The notes: generated by a model from the letters alone, not told the origin. DNA of 32,913 nt from Bacillota bacterium (GCA_023395435.1 JAEWZG010000065.1:1-32913), one strand, 5' to 3'. Positions 15,393-23,458 are shown, counted from the stretch's first letter. Numbers and translations: made by a program.

Positions 15393-16391
15393 CTATGCCT
15401 TGATTTTAGCAAGAACAACCTTTGAGTTATTTGAAAGAGCAACTGTGTAGTGCTTGTCAGCTGAAATGATTGTCTTTCTTGCTGTTGACTTTCTTTCGGT
15501 TTCAACCGAAGTATCCCTCTTAAGGTAAACTGTGATAGCAGCAGCTTCATCCTCTGTTTCAGTGTCCTGATTCAGCTTGATGATAGGGTTGAAATAGCAA
15601 GCAGTTGTGTTTTTCTTGACTGTGTCCCCAACATTTGCATTTGGGAGTGTTGGTGTTACATCAGCAAGATTTACCTGGTTTGTTGAAGCTCCTGAAGCAA
15701 CGATTGTAAGTGCACCAGATGTGGAGCTTTCAACAGCATAATACCATTCAGTATGCTTAGGAACTTTCTTTGAAGGAACAATTCTTGTGTTTGCAATCAT
15801 ACCAATTTCACCTGACATTACAACGTTGGCAGGATACTTATCTGCAGAAATAAAGTTGCTGTCCTTACGAAGTTGCGTAACCTGAGCCGGATTAACGAAC
15901 ATTGCCTTTTCTGTGTTGCTTTCCTCATTGAACTTGTCGATTGCATCAACGATAGAATTGTATCCGATTGTCGCACCCGAACCATCATAAATAAGCTGTG
16001 CGATCTGAAGAGCTGCCATTGAATCATTATCAACCTTAGCAGCAATAGACAATGCAATCTGATTGTTTGTTTCACCAACAGGGTTGCCATAGCCGGAAAG
16101 AACAGCCTCGTCTGTAAGCTCAACGGCTTTCATAGCTTTCTTTACTGTTGCCTTAGTTGTGGAAGTTGTGAGCTTTACTGTTTCAGCCTCAATACCTTCT
16201 GCAACATCAACAGCGTCGCCAATGTACGCATACTGTGGAACAGTAATTGTATCGCCTGGCTGGCCTACGAGTGATGTATCAACCTTCGCAAAAGGAGCGA
16301 CAACCATTTTCTTTTCTACCTTGGCAGAAATCATATCTGCCATTACTTCTGGATCAATTAGATCCGCAATTTTTGTAGTTTCTGAAGCCAT
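15393..16391 (-). CDS. Major capsid protein (N4-gp56 family)
   Basis: A 332-residue capsid subunit. The opening ASETTKIADLIDPEVMADMI and the stretch GQPGDTITVPQYAYIGDA are typical of N4-gp56-type major capsid proteins in Clostridia phages, which adopt the HK97 fold. KKAMKAVELTDEAVLSGYG and the later MIANTRIVPSKKV also fit. It lacks a protease-processed N-terminal delta domain and is preceded by a separate scaffold gene. AGAGG is about 9 bases ahead of the ATG. Confidence 0.9.
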   Translation of the reverse strand: MASETTKIADLIDPEVMADMISAKVEKKMVVAPFAKVDTSLVGQPGDTITVPQYAYIGDAVDVAEGIEAETVKLTTSTTKATVKKAMKAVELTDEAVLSGYGNPVGETNNQIALSIAAKVDNDSMAALQIAQLIYDGSGATIGYNSIVDAIDKFNEESNTEKAMFVNPAQVTQLRKDSNFISADKYPANVVMSGEIGMIANTRIVPSKKVPKHTEWYYAVESSTSGALTIVASGASTNQVNLADVTPTLPNANVGDTVKKNTTACYFNPIIKLNQDTETEDEAAAITVYLKRDTSVETERKSTARKTIISADKHYTVALSNNSKVVLAKIKA

Positions 16392-16393
16392 TA

Positions 16394-16975
16394 TTAATTA
16401 CCTCTCAATTCATCATATTTATTTGGGTCACTCTTTTTAAGTTCAAGACGCTCGTTGTAACCCATTTTAGCGAACATCTCTTTAGTAATGCCTGTGATAG
16501 GCGGAGTAGTTGGCGCTGTTGGATTCTGGAATGGTTCCTGAGTGCCAAACAGATAGCTGTTGTCTTTCTGGCAAGCTTCAATAGCAGCCTTGATATCGGC
16601 TTCCTGATTTTTGCTTGCTTTGAGGTTATCAATATCAAGCATAGCCATAATAGCCTTATCGCTTTTCCCACCTGCTGTGGAAATTGCCGTCTTTAACAAG
16701 TCAGAGAAATCTCTGTCAGCCATTTTCTGCTGATATTCAGTATCCTTTGCTGCAAGGTCAGTTGTAAGCTGCACGATTTTACCCTGAAGGTCCTTAACAT
16801 CAACACCCTCAAAGCCTTTAAGTGTGTCTTTTGCTGTGTTGAGCTGTTCTGTAAGCTCAGTAATCTGAGTATTAAGACCCTCTTTGGTTTTATTGATATC
16901 GGCGCCGTTTTCTGTCATTATCTTATCAACAATGTCCTTTTCAAGCCCTAAGTCCTCTAAAAATTTTCTCTGCAT
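16394..16975 (-). CDS. Phage scaffolding protein (GP20-like)
   Basis: A 193-residue protein that guides capsid assembly and leaves before or during packaging. It has the standard layout: a helical start (QRKFLEDLGLEKDIVDKIM), a long coiled coil at about 30-90, a helical middle, a Pro/Thr linker and a basic C-terminal helix (MGYNERLELKKSDPNKYDEL) that binds the capsid protein. AAAGGAG precedes its ATG. The capsid gene starts 2 bases after the stop. Confidence 0.88.
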   Translation of the reverse strand: MQRKFLEDLGLEKDIVDKIMTENGADINKTKEGLNTQITELTEQLNTAKDTLKGFEGVDVKDLQGKIVQLTTDLAAKDTEYQQKMADRDFSDLLKTAISTAGGKSDKAIMAMLDIDNLKASKNQEADIKAAIEACQKDNSYLFGTQEPFQNPTAPTTPPITGITKEMFAKMGYNERLELKKSDPNKYDELRGN

Positions 16976-17047
16976 ATAAATGCTCCTTTCATTACGCTTT
17001 TTACGGGGTCGCTCCCATAGTTCCTTAGTTTTACGTCATTGCGGACA

Positions 17048-17073
17048 TAAAAATAACACTGTAACATCAGTGT
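17048..17073 (-). terminator. Terminator-like hairpin upstream of the scaffold gene
   Basis: ACACTG and CAGTGT pair over a six-base loop, and on the minus strand a TTATTTTT run follows. The stem is short and the effect is probably partial. Confidence 0.45.
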
Positions 17074-17109
17074 CAGACGAGATAAACAGATCATCTCCTT
17101 TCAGGCATA

Positions 17110-17143
17110 ATAAAAGCACCCTGCAGTTTACTGCAAAGTGCTA
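17110..17143 (-). terminator. Terminator after the small Cys protein gene
   Basis: On the minus strand AGCAC..TGCAG pairs with CTGCA..GTGCT, with a 2-base internal mismatch, and is followed by TTTTATTA. The stem overlaps the stop codon of the upstream gene. Confidence 0.65.
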
Positions 17144-17341
17144 ACTGTTATTTAAATTCACCGAAGCGTATTGGCACCTTCCATTTTGCCAAGCTCCGCA
17201 ATTATCTTTTTCACATTCCATAAGCGAATAATTCCACTTATCTACTATTGATCCTCTTGCAAGCTGTCCTGTACTTTCATCAGGCGACTGTTCCCAGTGC
17301 TGTGTATGTATTTCAGCTTTTCTGTTATATGGACATTTCAA
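17141..17341 (-). CDS. Small Cys-containing protein, unknown function
   Basis: A 66-residue protein with four cysteines: CPY at the start, then MECEKDNCGAW and GRCQY. The spacing could bind zinc, and the sequence looks like short phage zinc-ribbon proteins. The start is TTG with only a weak AAGGG site. It lies two genes downstream of the capsid-toxin gene and has its own terminator. It may be part of the toxin-immunity module or an unrelated small late gene; I cannot assign a function. Confidence 0.6.
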   Translation of the reverse strand: MKCPYNRKAEIHTQHWEQSPDESTGQLARGSIVDKWNYSLMECEKDNCGAWQNGRCQYASVNLNNS

Positions 17342-17367
17342 TTAATCACACACCCTTAAAAATTAGT

Positions 17368-17404
17368 ATAAAAATACCACCTACACAAATGTGCGGGTGG
17401 TATT
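17368..17404 (-). terminator. Terminator after the immunity candidate gene
   Basis: AATACCACC pairs with GGTGGTATT, with a minus-strand T run after it. The stem overlaps the stop codon region of the 75-residue gene. Confidence 0.8.
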
Positions 17405-17630
17405 AAATATCAAACTTATCATAAAAAATATCAATAATACTTTCCCTTATAAGTCCTATATCTGTTGGTCCACCTTTTTCATCAAAACAAATTAAATCAG
17501 CATTACAAATTTTATCATGAATTTCAATTAATTCATCATCAGAATAATTAATATCATTAGAAAAAACAATGCCAATTTTACTCAATAGACTTAATTGTTC
17601 GTAATTAAAATAAGAATTAATGTTTTTCAA
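17403..17630 (-). CDS. Candidate immunity protein for the capsid-linked toxin
   Basis: A 75-residue, strongly acidic, helix-rich protein (NYEQLSLLSKIGIVFSND, NYSDDELIEIHDKICNAD) with no recognised enzyme motif. It starts at TTG. Its AGGAGG ribosome site is formed by the last Lys-Gly-Gly codons of the preceding capsid-toxin gene, and the two frames are 1 base apart. Translation is therefore probably coupled. Small acidic proteins directly behind MuF-type phage toxins usually act as antidotes that bind the basic toxin domain. The role is inferred from position, charge and coupling. A terminator follows at once. Confidence 0.6.
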   Translation of the reverse strand: MKNINSYFNYEQLSLLSKIGIVFSNDINYSDDELIEIHDKICNADLICFDEKGGPTDIGLIRESIIDIFYDKFDI

Positions 17631-17631
17631 T

Positions 17632-19086
17632 TTATATGCCTCCTTTTAACTTTTTTGCTTTCTTAGAACTGGTGGCCCAAACAGTCGTTATTTTACCTGT
17701 ATCAACGTTGATAGCAACAGTGGCTTTTTCCCCGATAAACTGTTGTGTTTTATCTTCCCTTATATTACTTTTTTTAAGCGGATTTGTCAAGGCACTTTTA
17801 ATACTTTCGATTTCTATGCCGCGTTCTTTTACTCTGTCTTTTAAATGCTTAGATACCTCAGTCACCTTGATACCACTAGCCGTTGTAACTTTTGTAAGTG
17901 TAGCAAAACTGTCTTTAATCTTTCCAACCCCTACGCCACCAAGCCCATCGACAATCATACGCTCCCGTTGTTGTGGTAATCCCATAGCTTTTGAGAACTC
18001 TACATATTGAGCACTTGTTGAATGATACCGGCATCTGGCATTGATTATATCGTCCTCATCAGCTCCGCCTTCCTGAAGGAGCTTAATATCCTGCCTTTGC
18101 TTACGCATTAAGGTTTCCATTTTACGCTGATACTGGGAAGCTTCATAAGCAGTATATTCTTTACCCCTGTATTCTGTAGCAGTGTTTTCTCTTGCATTCA
18201 TTTCAGTAAGCTGTTCATCGGTATATGTGCGTTCAGACACTCCAGGAATAAATGGATCATATGAGTGTCTGCAATTACAGCCACATAACCCGTCTGCAGA
18301 GCCAAGACCGCATATTTCAACAAGTTCTTTTCTTTTATAAACTTTACCTTGCCACTCTTGGTGATCTGGTCGTGCTGTTCCATGCCAGGATACTTCAAAA
18401 TATTCTGTATCAAGCTCTTTAGCATTATTATCAGATATCTTTGAGGCTACTTGATTAAACCCAGTCATTACTGCTCTGCGGGTTGCAACTTCTACACGAT
18501 TACTCCAGCCTGTCGCATAATCTACAGTACGCAAGCCTGAACTAGTGAGTTCACTAACTGTGCGCTTAAGAACCTCGTTATAACTAAAAGCACCAGAGGA
18601 AATGTCCATCATTGCATTATCAAGTGTTTTCTGATAGTAATCTGCTATATGCTCAAAAACAATCTTTCCGTCAACCTTTTTTGCAAAGCCCAAAGATTTC
18701 GTTATGTTCTTCATATCTTCGCCAGTATGCAATACTGTAGCTGATATAAGTTGCTGTAAAGCTTTATTATCTGAAAAAGGAATTAACTCCTTACCCTTAG
18801 CCTTGTATAGGCTCTGGTCCCGAGAATAACCCTGCCTGACCACGTCCTTATATAAGTGATTAATTTCAGCATTGTTTAGCCCTAGTGCCTCTTTTATGTA
18901 TTTTTTTATAACCCTTTTGCTCTCGCCAAGATGCTCAAGGCGGTATATCTGCCAATCGGCAGCGCGGGTGATCTCTCCATTTATCTTAATTCTGCGAACA
19001 ATGTCCTGCATAATACGCATTTCAAGGTCTGCCATAAGACTTTCAAAAGGGAGAGGTATTGATTCAAGTTCATTAGGTTTAAACAT
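17632..19086 (-). CDS. MuF-like minor capsid protein with C-terminal toxin-like domain
   Basis: A 484-residue protein. Residues 1 to about 345 form the phage minor capsid type 2 (MuF-like) domain, with VATRRAVMTGFNQVA near 199-213, HGTARPDHQEWQGK near 235-248 and CNCRHSYDPF near 270-279. It probably sits inside the head by the portal and is ejected with DNA. A helical linker follows. From about residue 402 a separate basic domain shows HLKDRVKERGI (His414, Arg418, Arg422) and EKATVAINVDTGKITTVW. This resembles the phage-borne BECR-fold nucleases (barnase/EndoU/colicin D/RelE group). The domain name is a recognition call, not a search result. The start overlaps the portal stop as TAATG. An acidic candidate antidote follows. 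Confidence 0.8.
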   Translation of the reverse strand: MFKPNELESIPLPFESLMADLEMRIMQDIVRRIKINGEITRAADWQIYRLEHLGESKRVIKKYIKEALGLNNAEINHLYKDVVRQGYSRDQSLYKAKGKELIPFSDNKALQQLISATVLHTGEDMKNITKSLGFAKKVDGKIVFEHIADYYQKTLDNAMMDISSGAFSYNEVLKRTVSELTSSGLRTVDYATGWSNRVEVATRRAVMTGFNQVASKISDNNAKELDTEYFEVSWHGTARPDHQEWQGKVYKRKELVEICGLGSADGLCGCNCRHSYDPFIPGVSERTYTDEQLTEMNARENTATEYRGKEYTAYEASQYQRKMETLMRKQRQDIKLLQEGGADEDDIINARCRYHSTSAQYVEFSKAMGLPQQRERMIVDGLGGVGVGKIKDSFATLTKVTTASGIKVTEVSKHLKDRVKERGIEIESIKSALTNPLKKSNIREDKTQQFIGEKATVAINVDTGKITTVWATSSKKAKKLKGGI

Positions 19087-20423
19087 TATTCAATCACTTC
19101 CGCCTGTTGAGGTATGTTAGCTTTAGCAGTCTTCTCATCTTCTCCGAACCATTTCATTCTGTATTCCCAGACATTCATAGCTCCCATAGCAACATCCTGT
19201 CTGTCATTGTTACGCTCTGATTCTTCATCAGTCAGTATACTGTCCTTGAAATCGCATATAAATTCATATTTACGTGTAGCCATTGAATTATAAAAAGCAA
19301 GGGCAAATACAAGATCATCAAGGCAGTCCTTTAGATTTTCCTGAATGGCCGTAACCATATTATATTTACGCTGCTTAGCAGTTTTTATTTCTGTTGCTGT
19401 CTTTGCAACATCAGCCACATCGGATAAATCTCCATAAGCAAGTGAGCAGTTGAATTCAATTCGTCTTAGATAAGCGTTAAGACCGTTTATAAGGTTGGCA
19501 TCGCGGAAGTCAGGGGAATATTCCTTAAATAATTCTCCTTCATTTGTGCTTATATCAATACCGCGATATAGCCTTTCATTAAGCTTTGAAAGAGTTCCAT
19601 CACTTTTTAATGCCGTAACATCTACATGAATAGCCCTCTCGCCGGATTCAAACTCCCAATCAATACGAGCGTTCTGAATATCAGCTTTTTTAAGATGGTC
19701 GATAGCACTATCAAAAACAGATACACCGCAATAACTTCCATCAATTGTGTTTGGTATTGGGTTTCTGTAATACCCGAAGTCAGGGCGGTCAATTTTATAT
19801 AGTAACGGTTGTTCAGGGAGCTTTGCCCATTCTGGTACAGCCGAAAGAGGAATAATATTCCCTATACTATCCTCACTTGTGCTTTTGTAAGCCTTGTTAT
19901 ATATTATCAATCCATTTTCAGTGAGCTCGTGGAATTCGAAACGCCTGAAATAAACGCTGTTTATTCCATTTGTAGTTACTTTTATATCAATAAAAGCTAC
20001 CGAAACAAGTTTACCTTCATCATTGAAAGATATTGGTATGAATCTATCAGGAGTTGTAAATTCAACCTTATTTCCACCCAAAGGGCGAATAATAAAAGAA
20101 CCTAATGCGAGCCCTTTTTGAAGGTTCTCGTTCAGGTCCTTTGTTGCTGACTTAAATATTTTATTAAGATCTTCATCAGAAACTTTTGCTGTCATTTCAT
20201 TAAGCGTAATATTAGCAAGCTCTTTACATATGCCCTGCTCATTCCTCATAGAACTAATGTTCTTATCTGCCCAAGGCGGCTGACCTGCATACATTCTGTT
20301 CCAAAGGTTAATTTTATGATACATCGGGGAAGATAGCATGATATCTTTTCCGACTACTGTCTGAATATCGTCTCTTTTTAGCATTTTATTAATCAACCCC
20401 TTAAAAAAATCTATTACATTCAT
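19086..20423 (-). CDS. Portal protein (SPP1 gp6-like)
   Basis: A 445-residue protein that forms the dodecameric channel for DNA entry and exit. It has the expected MNVIDFFKGLINKM opening, an N-terminal NLWNRMYAGQPPW, a central YRNPIPNTIDGSYCGVSVFD wing region, and a C-terminal ATEIKTAKQRKYNMV stem helix. I chose the ATG at 20423, which has GAGGT about 8 bases upstream; the longer frame to 20474 would run deep into the terminase gene. It begins 1 base after the terminase stop. Confidence 0.88.
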   Translation of the reverse strand: MNVIDFFKGLINKMLKRDDIQTVVGKDIMLSSPMYHKINLWNRMYAGQPPWADKNISSMRNEQGICKELANITLNEMTAKVSDEDLNKIFKSATKDLNENLQKGLALGSFIIRPLGGNKVEFTTPDRFIPISFNDEGKLVSVAFIDIKVTTNGINSVYFRRFEFHELTENGLIIYNKAYKSTSEDSIGNIIPLSAVPEWAKLPEQPLLYKIDRPDFGYYRNPIPNTIDGSYCGVSVFDSAIDHLKKADIQNARIDWEFESGERAIHVDVTALKSDGTLSKLNERLYRGIDISTNEGELFKEYSPDFRDANLINGLNAYLRRIEFNCSLAYGDLSDVADVAKTATEIKTAKQRKYNMVTAIQENLKDCLDDLVFALAFYNSMATRKYEFICDFKDSILTDEESERNNDRQDVAMGAMNVWEYRMKWFGEDEKTAKANIPQQAEVIE

Positions 20424-20424
20424 C

Positions 20425-22332
20425 TTACTGACCTCGTTTCTTCCAAATACGTTCTGTTGCATATCGAACTGCATCGATGCAGTGATCGTTACCGTCAGGA
20501 TATCCGGATATTACATTACCGTCCTTATCCCTATCATATTCATAGTTGAGGAACTCTTCAGCAGCAACTGGACACCGTGTATTATCAATAATAATCTCCC
20601 TCAATGACTGTAACCACTTATATGAATACTCACGGCTTCCTGGCCCTTTTTCTGCGCCACGAGCAAGCCATCCGTAAGCTCTCAAATCGCTGACAGACTT
20701 TTCTTCGGCACTATCACAAGTTATAAGATCATTTGGAGTAATGCCTTTTTCCTTCAGCATTTTTGAAGTATTCTCATTACTGCACTTAACTGCAACATCC
20801 TCAAACCAAATATAAAGTTTATGTTGTGCCGGTTCATAGTTTACGCGCATAAATGAACGCGGGTCAGGATACCAACCCCAGTCAATACCGTTCAAAATAT
20901 GGTCGAATCTGTTAATCTCCTCATCCGTAATAGCTCTTATATTTACATTATCGAAAACAGATCCGCCTGAACCGTTCGCAACGCCCATGTACTCATTCTC
21001 ATAAGCTGAAGGATTAACCTCTTTTAGGAATTCCGCTTCATCAAGGAACGGCTTTCCGAGCCACTGCTTCGGAACGTCAAGATAAGTGCTATGAACAACA
21101 AGCCTGTTTTCCTTTGGTATCTTAATATATTTATTTGCCCAGTTGTTTGCCGACTTGGGCGGGTTAAAAGACTTAAATATATAAGCTATATCTCCACCAC
21201 GAATAACTGACTGTTCAATCTTACGGACAGCTTCAGGGCCTGCGAACTGATCGAGCTCTTCGAACCAAGCAATACCAATATAGCCGAAAGGTACTTTAAT
21301 TGATTTAATCTTTCCCGGATCATCAGCACCACGGAAGTAAATCTTCTGACCAGTTGACTTCTTTGTTATTTCAAGAGGACTCACAGTAGCGTGATATTCA
21401 TCAGAAAGTCCCAGCGCTTCAATAGCCCATATCATTTGCTGGTAAACAGAAGTGCGCAATGTATCAGCTACCTGACGCATTACGCACATATGCATTGTTG
21501 GGTTTTTTTCAAGAAGGTTTATTCCTTCTAATGATACAAAGCTTGACTTTGTGGATCCACGCCCACCAGGAAATACATATTCAAGGTGTTCGCGGTTTTC
21601 AATATCAAATACAACTGATGAAAAAGCCGGCGCTATCATAGTAGCTGGAATTCCGTTGAATGCCTTTGCATTATATGAACTTGAAGTATCTGCTTTCTTT
21701 ATATCAAGTTTCAGCTTATCAATGCGTAGCTTCTGTTCTTCTGTGGCGAGCTCTGATTTAAGGAGTTCGTCATATTGCTTAATCATGCTCCGGAGCTCTG
21801 ATTGTGCTCTAGCCTGTGCCTTCATAAAATTACTCTGCTTGTCCCAGGCTTGCTGGACTTCCCACTTTTCAGAACTTCCCGAATCACTATAGCCTTGTCC
21901 TATTTGCGTTGTGGTTATGTCTTCTTTGTCTTTAACGTAGCTTATCTGCTGTGCTCTGACAATAGCAGCATAAGCTATGCAGATGTTATCCCACAAAATA
22001 TCAAGCGGATTCAATGAAAGATTGTCTATTATCTCAAGTGTGTCAGCTGGTATGTATTTAGCACGTAGACCATGCTTGAATGCTTTCTGATTACCTGGCT
22101 TTGAGGAGGTATTCCCGACAGCGTTCTTATTGCCGACAGGTGCGCCAGGCTTTTTACCTTTGCGAACGTTCGCTTTTTTATCCGAACGTTCGTTATCCCA
22201 TTTATGAGTACATTTCCATCGGCGGACAGTTCCTTCGGGTACGCATAGTTGACTTGCAATCTCAACTAATTTATAACCCCTCAGGTACATATCGTAAGCT
22301 TTTTTATATTTTTCATCCGGTGCGCGTGGCAA
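20425..22332 (-). CDS. Fused terminase: small-subunit-like N-terminus and large subunit
   Basis: A 635-residue protein. Residues 1 to about 105 resemble YqaS-type small terminase subunits: a helix-turn-helix (YKLVEIASQLCVPEGTVRRW), then Lys/Gly-rich KKPGAPVGNKNAVGN and KHGLRAKYIP. A long helical linker follows. The PBSX-type large subunit starts near 240, with Walker A PGGRGSTKSS (255-264), Walker B IGIAWFEELDQF (352-363) and a nuclease part with GIDWG (Asp484), TCDSAE (Asp540) and DGNDHCIDA (Asp616, Asp620). It selects, pumps and cuts phage DNA. The best start is TTG at 22332, 8 bases after AGGAGG; the GTG at 22341 abuts that site. No separate small-subunit gene is visible. Confidence 0.88.
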   Translation of the reverse strand: MPRAPDEKYKKAYDMYLRGYKLVEIASQLCVPEGTVRRWKCTHKWDNERSDKKANVRKGKKPGAPVGNKNAVGNTSSKPGNQKAFKHGLRAKYIPADTLEIIDNLSLNPLDILWDNICIAYAAIVRAQQISYVKDKEDITTTQIGQGYSDSGSSEKWEVQQAWDKQSNFMKAQARAQSELRSMIKQYDELLKSELATEEQKLRIDKLKLDIKKADTSSSYNAKAFNGIPATMIAPAFSSVVFDIENREHLEYVFPGGRGSTKSSFVSLEGINLLEKNPTMHMCVMRQVADTLRTSVYQQMIWAIEALGLSDEYHATVSPLEITKKSTGQKIYFRGADDPGKIKSIKVPFGYIGIAWFEELDQFAGPEAVRKIEQSVIRGGDIAYIFKSFNPPKSANNWANKYIKIPKENRLVVHSTYLDVPKQWLGKPFLDEAEFLKEVNPSAYENEYMGVANGSGGSVFDNVNIRAITDEEINRFDHILNGIDWGWYPDPRSFMRVNYEPAQHKLYIWFEDVAVKCSNENTSKMLKEKGITPNDLITCDSAEEKSVSDLRAYGWLARGAEKGPGSREYSYKWLQSLREIIIDNTRCPVAAEEFLNYEYDRDKDGNVISGYPDGNDHCIDAVRYATERIWKKRGQ

Positions 22333-22367
22333 GCGGTTCACCTCCTATCGTAAAATGGGTAAAAGAA

Positions 22368-22394
22368 AAACAGTCATCAATTTGATGACTGTTT
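22368..22394 (-). terminator. Terminator just upstream of terminase
   Basis: AACAGTCATCAA pairs with TTGATGACTGTT, and on the minus strand a TTTTTCTTTT tract follows. It ends the membrane-protein gene and leaves only about 15 bases before the terminase ribosome site. Confidence 0.85.
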
Positions 22395-22400
22395 AATAAT

Positions 22401-22907
22401 TTATAATTTTGTATAATCAAAATAAAACTTATGCATTTTATTTCTTTTGCATTCATAGCAAGTATCTTCGACATTTAGCCTCATTTTTGCATCACATTCA
22501 AGGCATCGCTTAGGTTTGTACACCAAACAATTTTGCTTATCTCTAACTATGCCTAAAGCATATGAATGTTTAAGCAATTTAAAATTAACCTTAAATAAAA
22601 GTATAGAAAAAAATACAAATATTAAAGAAGTCAATATCATAACAAAAAACATATTAGCATTTTGATTTGTTAAATTATCTTTGGAAATAAGAAAAAGCTT
22701 TTTGGTTCCAAACAGCGATACTATCGTACCTATTATCGTAAAGATATTTGCTAATATAGATACTAAATACGAAAAACTAAACTTTGGCTCAGCAACCTCA
22801 GATAATTTATAGAGTTTGTTACCATTTGAATTAATAATGTTCTGTGTAATATTCTGTTTTCCTGAATTATTATTTATTCCGTTAAATTGAATTCCGCTAT
22901 TATTCAT
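22401..22907 (-). CDS. Two-helix membrane protein with C-terminal zinc ribbon, unknown function
   Basis: A 168-residue protein. An Asn/Gly-rich, repetitive N-terminus (FNGINNNSGKQNITQNI) precedes two membrane helices at about 47-68 and 86-108. The cytosolic C-terminus carries CLEC and CYEC pairs that could bind zinc. The ATG at 22907 has AAAGGAG at 8 bases; an in-frame GTG upstream is too close to it. The gene is monocistronic, with an inverted repeat in its leader and a terminator behind it. It is AT-rich compared with the structural genes and sits in the accessory block. A superinfection-exclusion or abortive effector is possible, but no family is recognised. Confidence 0.6.
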   Translation of the reverse strand: MNNSGIQFNGINNNSGKQNITQNIINSNGNKLYKLSEVAEPKFSFSYLVSILANIFTIIGTIVSLFGTKKLFLISKDNLTNQNANMFFVMILTSLIFVFFSILLFKVNFKLLKHSYALGIVRDKQNCLVYKPKRCLECDAKMRLNVEDTCYECKRNKMHKFYFDYTKL

Positions 22908-22920
22908 ACATATCACTCCT

Positions 22921-22949
22921 TTTTACAAATGTACCACAATTTTGTAAAA
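22921..22949. promoter_or_regulatory. Perfect 9-bp inverted repeat between divergent genes (operator candidate)
   Basis: TTTTACAAA and TTTGTAAAA are separated by 11 bases. The repeat lies just upstream of the membrane-protein gene and before the divergent promoter, so a repressor could control either gene. Confidence 0.5.
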
Positions 22950-22974
22950 AAGTAAATATATTATATATATTTTG

Positions 22975-23003
22975 TTGAAAATTATTTTTTAATGTGTTAA
23001 AAT
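22975..23003 (+). promoter_or_regulatory. Sigma-A-type promoter for the plus-strand accessory gene
   Basis: TTGAAA and TAAAAT are 17 bases apart, about 24 bases ahead of the ATG at 23027. Confidence 0.7.
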
Positions 23004-23026
23004 ATAGAAAAAGGAAGGTGTTCTTT

Positions 23027-23413
23027 ATGAAGAAGTCAGGAACAATATTATATATTATTATTGCGGTTTTCTTTTTTTTCTTAATTGGAAAGGCGTGTAG
23101 TGATAATGATACCAGTACAAGTACAAGCTATCAAAGGCCTTCAGAAACATCTTATAATAATCACATAGATTATCCAACAACAACTTTCGCATTTGAAACT
23201 CAAACTGAACCTATTATTACAACTACCTTACCAGCTACTACCGAATTAACAACTCCGCAAAACAATCAAGGCACAGTTGTATACGTTACAAGAACAGGAT
23301 CTAAATATCATAGGCTAGGATGTAGATATTTAAGACAAAGTTGTTATGAAATTTCATTAGCTGAAGCCAGGCAAATGTATGAACCTTGCTCAGTATGCAA
23401 TCCGCCAAGGTAA
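23027..23413 (+). CDS. Membrane-anchored protein with Ada-like Cys/His metal-binding domain
   Basis: A 128-residue protein. The N-terminal helix (residues 5-23) anchors or exports it. A Ser/Thr-rich disordered linker follows, then a compact domain from about 88: VYVTRTGSKYHRLGC, YEISLAEARQMYEPCSVC. The spacing Tyr-His...Cys...Cys-x-x-Cys-x-Pro-Pro is the small metal-binding domain often found at the C-terminus of secreted nucleases; the nuclease itself is missing here. AAGGAAGG precedes the ATG; an upstream in-frame GTG is inside the promoter. It is the only plus-strand gene within the phage modules and has its own promoter and terminator, so it is a moron type gene. It may act at the cell surface. 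Confidence 0.7.
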   Translation: MKKSGTILYIIIAVFFFFLIGKACSDNDTSTSTSYQRPSETSYNNHIDYPTTTFAFETQTEPIITTTLPATTELTTPQNNQGTVVYVTRTGSKYHRLGCRYLRQSCYEISLAEARQMYEPCSVCNPPR

Positions 23414-23417
23414 AAGA

Positions 23418-23441
23418 AACCACCCACAAGAGTGGGTGGTT
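23418..23441. terminator. Bidirectional terminator between convergent accessory genes
   Basis: AACCACCCAC pairs perfectly with GTGGGTGGTT over a 4-base loop. The minus strand has a TTTCTTTTA tail; the plus strand tail is AT-rich. Confidence 0.8.
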
Positions 23442-23458
23442 ATAAATATTTATTAATT

